Assembly: GCA_000739515.1 (NCBI GenBank)
Contig: DF820458.1
Span: forward strand, 513,040-550,089
Reading direction: 5' to 3'
DNA from: Candidatus Moduliflexus flocculans
Lineage (GTDB): Bacteria > Moduliflexota > Moduliflexia > Moduliflexales > Moduliflexaceae
DNA length: 37,050 bases
Position numbers and translations under genes: made by a program. Below, piece by piece: positions 33,406-37,050 of this stretch (its first letter is position 1; each line of letters begins with the position of its first letter). Under the pieces are notes generated by a model that worked only from the letters and a program-made list of their open reading frames with translations, ran no database searches and was not told the DNA's origin.

Positions 33406-35010
33406 ATGAGCGCAGCAACAAACATCAAAGAGTTTATCACAAGCGGCAAGACCGCGTTGGGGATTGAATTTGGCTCGACAAGAATCAAGGCTGTCCTGGT
33501 CGGGGAACACAATGAACCGATTGCAACCGGCTGGCATGATTGGTCGAACAGCTATATTGACGGCATCTGGACATATAGCCTTGATGAAGTCTGGGAAGGG
33601 GTGCAAAGCAGCTACAAAAACATGGCGGCAGACGCGAAGGAGAAATATGGCGTAGAACTGACAAAGATCGGCGCGCTTGGTTTCAGCGCCATGATGCACG
33701 GCTATCTTCCTTTCGATAAAGATGGCACGCTGTTGACGCCGTTCAGGACATGGCGAAACAATATTACATCAGAAGCGAGCGAAAAATTGATGGCGCTGTT
33801 TCAATACCCGATTCCGCAGCGCTGGAGCATTGCTCATTTGTATCAAGCGATCTTAAATGGAGAGGCGCATGTTCCTTCTGTGAACTTTCTTACGACCTTA
33901 GAAGGGTATGTCCATTGGAAACTTTCAGGGAAGAAAGTGATCGGGATCGGCGAAGCCTCCGGCATGTTCCCGGTTGACATCCACACGCTCACCTATCATC
34001 AGCGCATGATTGATCAGTTTGATGAATTAGTGAAAGAGAAGAAGTTCCCCTGGAAATTGGCCGATATTCTTCCAAAGGTATTGGTCGCCGGAGAACACGC
34101 GGGAACGCTCACCAAAGAAGGCGCGAAACTGCTCGATCCCAGCGGCAAGCTTGAACCGGGATGCTTGATGTGCCCGCCTGAAGGAGATGCGGAAACCGGA
34201 ATGGTTGCCACGAACAGCGTGGCGGAGCGGACTGGAAATGTCTCTGCCGGAACTTCAGTCTTTGCGATGGTCGTCTTAGAAAAGGAACTGTCAAAGGTCT
34301 ATCCTGAATTAGACCTTGTCATGACCCCAACCGGCAAACTCGTGGCCATGGCGCATTCTAACAACTGTTCGTCTAATTTAGATTCCTGGATTGGGATTTT
34401 CAAGGAAGTGACAACCGCGCTTGGATGTGACGTAGATATGACCACTCTGTATAAGACGTTATACAATAAAGCCCTTGAAGGGGATAAGGATTGCGGCGGG
34501 CTATTAGCGTATGGCTATCTTTCAGGCGAGCATATCACGCATTTTGAAGAAGGGCGACCGCTCTTTGCGCGATCATCCGATAGCAACTTTAATCTGGCAA
34601 ATTTCATGCGCGTCAATCTTCAGTCGTCTCTTGGCGCCATGAAAATCGGGATCGACATTCTGCTGAAAGAAGAGGGCGTGAAGCTGGATAAGATGCTCGG
34701 ACATGGCGGATTGTTCAAGACCAAAGGGGTCGGGCAACGCTTTATGGCCGCCGCCGTGAATGCGCCGGTCGCCGTGATGGAAACCGCCGGAGAAGGCGGC
34801 GCGTGGGGAATGGCCTTGCTGGCCTCGTACCTGCTGAACAAGAAAAATAATGAAACTCTGGAAGCCTTCCTGAATGCGCATGTCTTCACCTCTCAGGATG
34901 AATCCGTGATCGAACCAGATCCCGCTGACGTGGAAGGCTTTGAAGTCTTCATGAAACGTTACAAGAAATGCCTCCCTGTCGAAAGAGCCGCTGTTGACTT
35001 TCTGCGATAA
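33406..35010 (+). CDS. FGGY-family sugar kinase (ribulokinase-like)
   Basis: 534-residue FGGY kinase. N-terminal phosphate motif [16 protein letters not shown], substrate segment [45 protein letters not shown] (split here by GNVSAGTS, the second phosphate loop), and a C-terminal [18 protein letters not shown] adenosine motif. It differs from RhaB in this window and from classical xylulokinase. Pairing with a fucose/arabinose isomerase-like gene suggests it phosphorylates the ketopentose or ketohexose made there; an L-ribulokinase role is a guess. ATG 33406 is used because GAGG lies seven bases ahead; TTG 33400 is in frame. No epimerase or aldolase gene follows. Confidence 0.85.
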   Translation: MSAATNIKEFITSGKTALGIEFGSTRIKAVLVGEHNEPIATGWHDWSNSYIDGIWTYSLDEVWEGVQSSYKNMAADAKEKYGVELTKIGALGFSAMMHGYLPFDKDGTLLTPFRTWRNNITSEASEKLMALFQYPIPQRWSIAHLYQAILNGEAHVPSVNFLTTLEGYVHWKLSGKKVIGIGEASGMFPVDIHTLTYHQRMIDQFDELVKEKKFPWKLADILPKVLVAGEHAGTLTKEGAKLLDPSGKLEPGCLMCPPEGDAETGMVATNSVAERTGNVSAGTSVFAMVVLEKELSKVYPELDLVMTPTGKLVAMAHSNNCSSNLDSWIGIFKEVTTALGCDVDMTTLYKTLYNKALEGDKDCGGLLAYGYLSGEHITHFEEGRPLFARSSDSNFNLANFMRVNLQSSLGAMKIGIDILLKEEGVKLDKMLGHGGLFKTKGVGQRFMAAAVNAPVAVMETAGEGGAWGMALLASYLLNKKNNETLEAFLNAHVFTSQDESVIEPDPADVEGFEVFMKRYKKCLPVERAAVDFLR

Positions 35011-35183
35011 ACATCGCTCCGGCAGGCTGTTACTCGTTCAACGCTCCGCGTGGAATGCCAACCATCCGTCTCTCTGCGGCGAAGCGGGACGCTGAGCGTG
35101 GAACGAGAACTAAACAACTTTATAGCGTTTCGGGGGACGCTGCCTGTGTCATCATCAGGCGTTGTCAGGGATTCACGCTCTGA
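35011..35183. other. Gap after the kinase, no gene seen
   Basis: Contains CGTTCAACGCTCCGCGTGG (35036-35054) and GGGACGCTGAGCGTGGAACG (35086-35105), parts of what looks like another imperfect palindrome, and GCGTTGTCAG...CTGACAACGC arms (35159-35168 and 35180-35189). No terminator of standard type is visible. Confidence 0.5.
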
Positions 35184-36110
35184 CAACGCATCTTCAGCAA
35201 TGACGACCTTAATTTCGCGGATTCGGCGGCGGTCAATTACGGCCAGGGAGATTTTACGGTCACGGTCGCGCTCGGCACAGAGGGGGAACATACCCTGACC
35301 GTCACGCGCCAGGGGGAACGCGGCGCGATTGCGGTCGATGGCCGCGTGCGCGACACGCAGCCCCTCGGCGCAACGCCAGTCGGTCTGCGGCTCACCGTCG
35401 CCGACCCTGCGCTCCTGCCGCTGACCATCTATTCCGTGAATCCCCTCCTGAGCGGTGTCCTAAGCCTGTCGAAGGATGAGGCTGGGGTGGACGACGCCGA
35501 ATCCGATCTTCCCCTCCTGGGAGGGGCCAGGGGTGGGTCTTTTGCCGCCAGAGCCAGCGGCGAACTGATGACGACGAAATATTACTACGTCAACGGCCTG
35601 CGCGTGGCGCAGGCGCGGAAGGCCGGCAGTGCGGCCTACGGCTGGACATGGATTCACAGCGACCATCTCGGCAGTTCCACCGTCCTTGCAGACAAAGACG
35701 GCAATGCGGTGCGGCGGCTCGCGTACAAGGCGTTTGGAGAAGAGATTGTCAACTCAGGATCAGGCGAAAAACCGCCCTATACGTACACCGGCAAAGAACT
35801 TGACAGTACCGGATTAATGTACTACGGCGCGAGATATTACGATCCGGCGCTCGCCCGCTTCATCACGCCGGATACGGTCTATGATCAGGGAACGCAAGGG
35901 CTGAATCGGTACAGCTATGCGCTGAATAACCCGCTCAAGTATACCGATCCGAGTGGACATACAGTAGAAAGTGCTCTTGAGCTAATTCTTCAGCATCGTC
36001 AAGATATTTTATCGGTTGCAAGAGAACATCAGATCGATCCGATTTTGATTGCTGGAGTTGTATTTGCCGAAAATCGGAATGATTACAACTGGATACGGGG
36101 GAAGGATTGG
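35184..36110 (+). pseudogene. RHS-repeat protein fragment with core and start of toxin tail
   Basis: Frame opens after a stop at 35181 without a start codon and reads NDDLNFADSAAVNYGQGDFT, a lectin-like segment, then the RHS-associated core: WIHSDHLGSSTVLADKDG, YKAFGEEI, YTYTGKELDSTGLMYYGARY, DPALARFITPDTV and LNRYSYALNNPLKYTDPSGH. After the core the variable tail begins (residues LILQHRQDILSVAREHQID and AGVVFAENRNDYNW), as in polymorphic toxins. The RHS-like reading ends at about 36110, and a stop follows at 36150-36152. Two dispersed repeats lie in frame inside it: one near 35456-35478 (read as LSLSKDE) and the 28-base repeat at 35511-35538. A full RHS protein is over 1000 residues, so this is a 5'-truncated remnant. 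No immunity gene is evident. Confidence 0.85.
35511..35538 (+). repeat. 28-bp REP-like repeat inside the RHS reading frame
   Basis: CCCCTCCTGGGAGGGG followed by CCAGGGGTGGGT, the same 28-base unit as at 2300, 8108 and 31420. It is translated in frame as PLLGGARGG and does not break the RHS frame. Confidence 0.9.
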
Positions 36111-36375
36111 TCATGCCCGCCGCGATCTGGAAGGGATCACGAAAAATCTTGAATTTGAAACTGATCCCTATAAAGCCGCTGAAAATGCTCATGCGATTGC
36201 CATTATTACTGAATGGGACCTGTATAAAAAACTGGATTATGAGAAGATTTTCGAAACCATGACCAAGCCGGCGTTTATCTTTGATGGACGTAATATTCTG
36301 GACCATCAAAAGTTATATGAAATTGGTTTTAATGTTTATCCCATCGGCAAGGCGGCCAAGACACATTTTAAATAA
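36111..36375 (+). pseudogene. ugd: 3' remnant of UDP-glucose 6-dehydrogenase
   Basis: About 88 codons matching only the C-terminal UDP-binding domain of UDP-glucose/GDP-mannose dehydrogenases: FETDPYKAAENAHAIAIITE, WDLYKKLDYEKIFETM, PAFIFDGRNILD, EIGFNVYPIGK. The NAD-binding N-terminal and central domains with the catalytic Cys are missing. It is in a different frame from the RHS tail that precedes it directly. It keeps its natural stop codon and a terminator, so it looks like the stump of a gene whose 5' part was replaced by RHS sequence. It is very unlikely to be functional. Confidence 0.85.
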
Positions 36376-36400
36376 ATTGATGAATAATATTTGGTATCAG

Positions 36401-36440
36401 AACTCCTGTTGTAACGCTTTGCGACAGGAGTTCTTTTTTT
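36401..36440 (+). terminator. Rho-independent terminator after the ugd remnant
   Basis: AACTCCTGT (36401-36409) pairs with ACAGGAGTT (36424-36432), followed by CTTTTTTT. A small inner CGCTTTGCG is in the loop. Probably the original ugd terminator. Confidence 0.85.
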
Positions 36441-36581
36441 ATCATTTCAATGATAATTATTTTGACAATGGAATGTGGTAGAATTTAGAAATTTGAGGTT
36501 GGTCCTGTTAAATTTTCCCGAATTTACTTTACGTGTAATTCCATTTATGCATTACGCCCCATGCATCACTTTTCGCACTGA

Positions 36582-37050
36582 TTATTGTTTCTGACTTTCT
36601 TCCAGTTTTTTCTTTAAATATCTGATCTTCTCAATATAAGCCGGATTGTTTGGTTCTTTTTTTCGTAAAATTTCAAAAACACCGATGGCTTTGGCATACT
36701 GACCCTGGGCAGCGTAAATTTCTCCCAGTGTCGGTGTAACAATTTTTTCTTTTCGTTTCTTTTCAGTAAATTCAGTCGTTTCTTCTTCTATATCTGCCGA
36801 TGGTGGTTCCACTTTGGGGGTAGGCGGTACACGATAGCGCCCTACACGTTCGGCTGATTCTGATTTCAAATCGGTTCTTTGTTTTTCCTTTTCAGCCGAG
36901 GCATTCGATTTAATATCACGAGCCAGATCTTCAAGCGAATCCAGTTCTTCCATTTGAGGCGGAGGCGTCAGATTTGAACTCCTTCTGTCAAAAGTGATTG
37001 GTGTCTCAACTGATTCTGATTTATCCTCAAACATATCGGCCAGGTCTTCA
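36582..37050 (-). CDS. TPR-containing protein, N-terminus beyond window
   Basis: At least 155 codons; the frame stays open through the right edge (GAA GAC CTG GCC GAT precede the first Met), so the start lies outside. The visible part is charged and proline-rich with two similar acidic motifs, EDLADMFED and LEDLARDIKS, then a C-terminal tetratricopeptide-like unit TPTLGEIYAAQGQYAKAIGV followed by FEILRKKEPNNPAYIEKIRY. This resembles TPR/FimV-like scaffold tails. Partner and function unknown. Confidence 0.65.
   Translation of the reverse strand, partial: EDLADMFEDKSESVETPITFDRRSSNLTPPPQMEELDSLEDLARDIKSNASAEKEKQRTDLKSESAERVGRYRVPPTPKVEPPSADIEEETTEFTEKKRKEKIVTPTLGEIYAAQGQYAKAIGVFEILRKKEPNNPAYIEKIRYLKKKLEESQKQ

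Noticed and set aside
35050..35298. 82-codon frame between the kinase and the RHS fragment
   Set aside because: Serine/arginine-rich, no ribosome site and no similarity recognised; the RHS-type frame overlaps it and reads as real protein.
36049..36375. Intact 108-codon gene for the ugd C-terminal domain
   Set aside because: The first 20 codons are RHS sequence read out of frame; the NAD-binding and catalytic domains are missing, so it is a remnant.
1..37050. tRNA or rRNA genes
   Set aside because: I saw no cloverleaf-like GGTTCGAATCC segments or rRNA sequence. The ATTCGAAT motifs in 21695-24036 superficially recall a tRNA T-loop, but lack stems and a CCA end.

Overview
The window looks like a piece of a Gram-negative, environmental, signal-transduction-rich bacterium of moderate GC, probably an assembled genome from an uncultured lineage. 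Evidence for this is an outer-membrane porin with a signal peptide, several long multidomain histidine kinases, an RHS fragment and many dispersed palindromic repeats. The overall style recalls filamentous candidate-phylum genomes such as Modulibacteria (KSB3), but this is an impression and I cannot prove it. I see no rRNA, tRNA or CRISPR.

Layout. (1) 1-6524, minus strand: a sensory module read as hybrid GAF kinase, porin, short PstS-like periplasmic protein, then a HAMP/GAF kinase that runs off the left edge. The porin signal-peptide region carries a frame-breaking partial duplication. (2) 6555-11153, minus strand: rhaB, then the late cobalamin genes cobC, a YdjM-like membrane protein, cobS and cobT. 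(3) 11261-13708: a double zinc-ribbon membrane protein and, divergent from it, a membrane coiled-coil protein. (4) 13696-16408, minus strand: nudC, a ROK repressor, moaD and moaE in one probable operon. (5) 16500-19933: a receiver/anti-sigma-type ATPase protein divergent from a CheA-like hybrid kinase. (6) 20021-21437: a CPBP protease and a cysteine-rich lipoprotein, convergent.

(7) 21660-35010 is the most interesting part. A regulator made of a GntR DNA-binding domain fused to an ABC-type solute-binding domain without signal peptide precedes a sugar locus on the same strand. That locus holds two complete CUT2-type (ribose/galactose-like) sugar ABC transporters, an L-fucose/L-arabinose isomerase-like enzyme and an FGGY sugar kinase. 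The palindrome TCATTCGAATGA lies in the regulator's own promoter, and three close variants lie in the 680-base region ahead of the transporters. I propose it as the operator of a self-contained sugar regulon: sugar import, isomerisation to a ketose, then phosphorylation. No aldolase or epimerase follows. Instead, (8) 35184-36375 is genomic debris: an RHS core with a toxin tail fused abruptly to the 3' end of a UDP-glucose dehydrogenase gene. (9) 36582 to the right edge: a TPR protein, partial.

Intergenic DNA is unusually rich in palindromes. One 28-base family occurs six times, sometimes as inverted pairs and once in frame inside the RHS gene. At several loci a dispersed GC-rich core sits inside outer inverted arms that appear unique to the locus.
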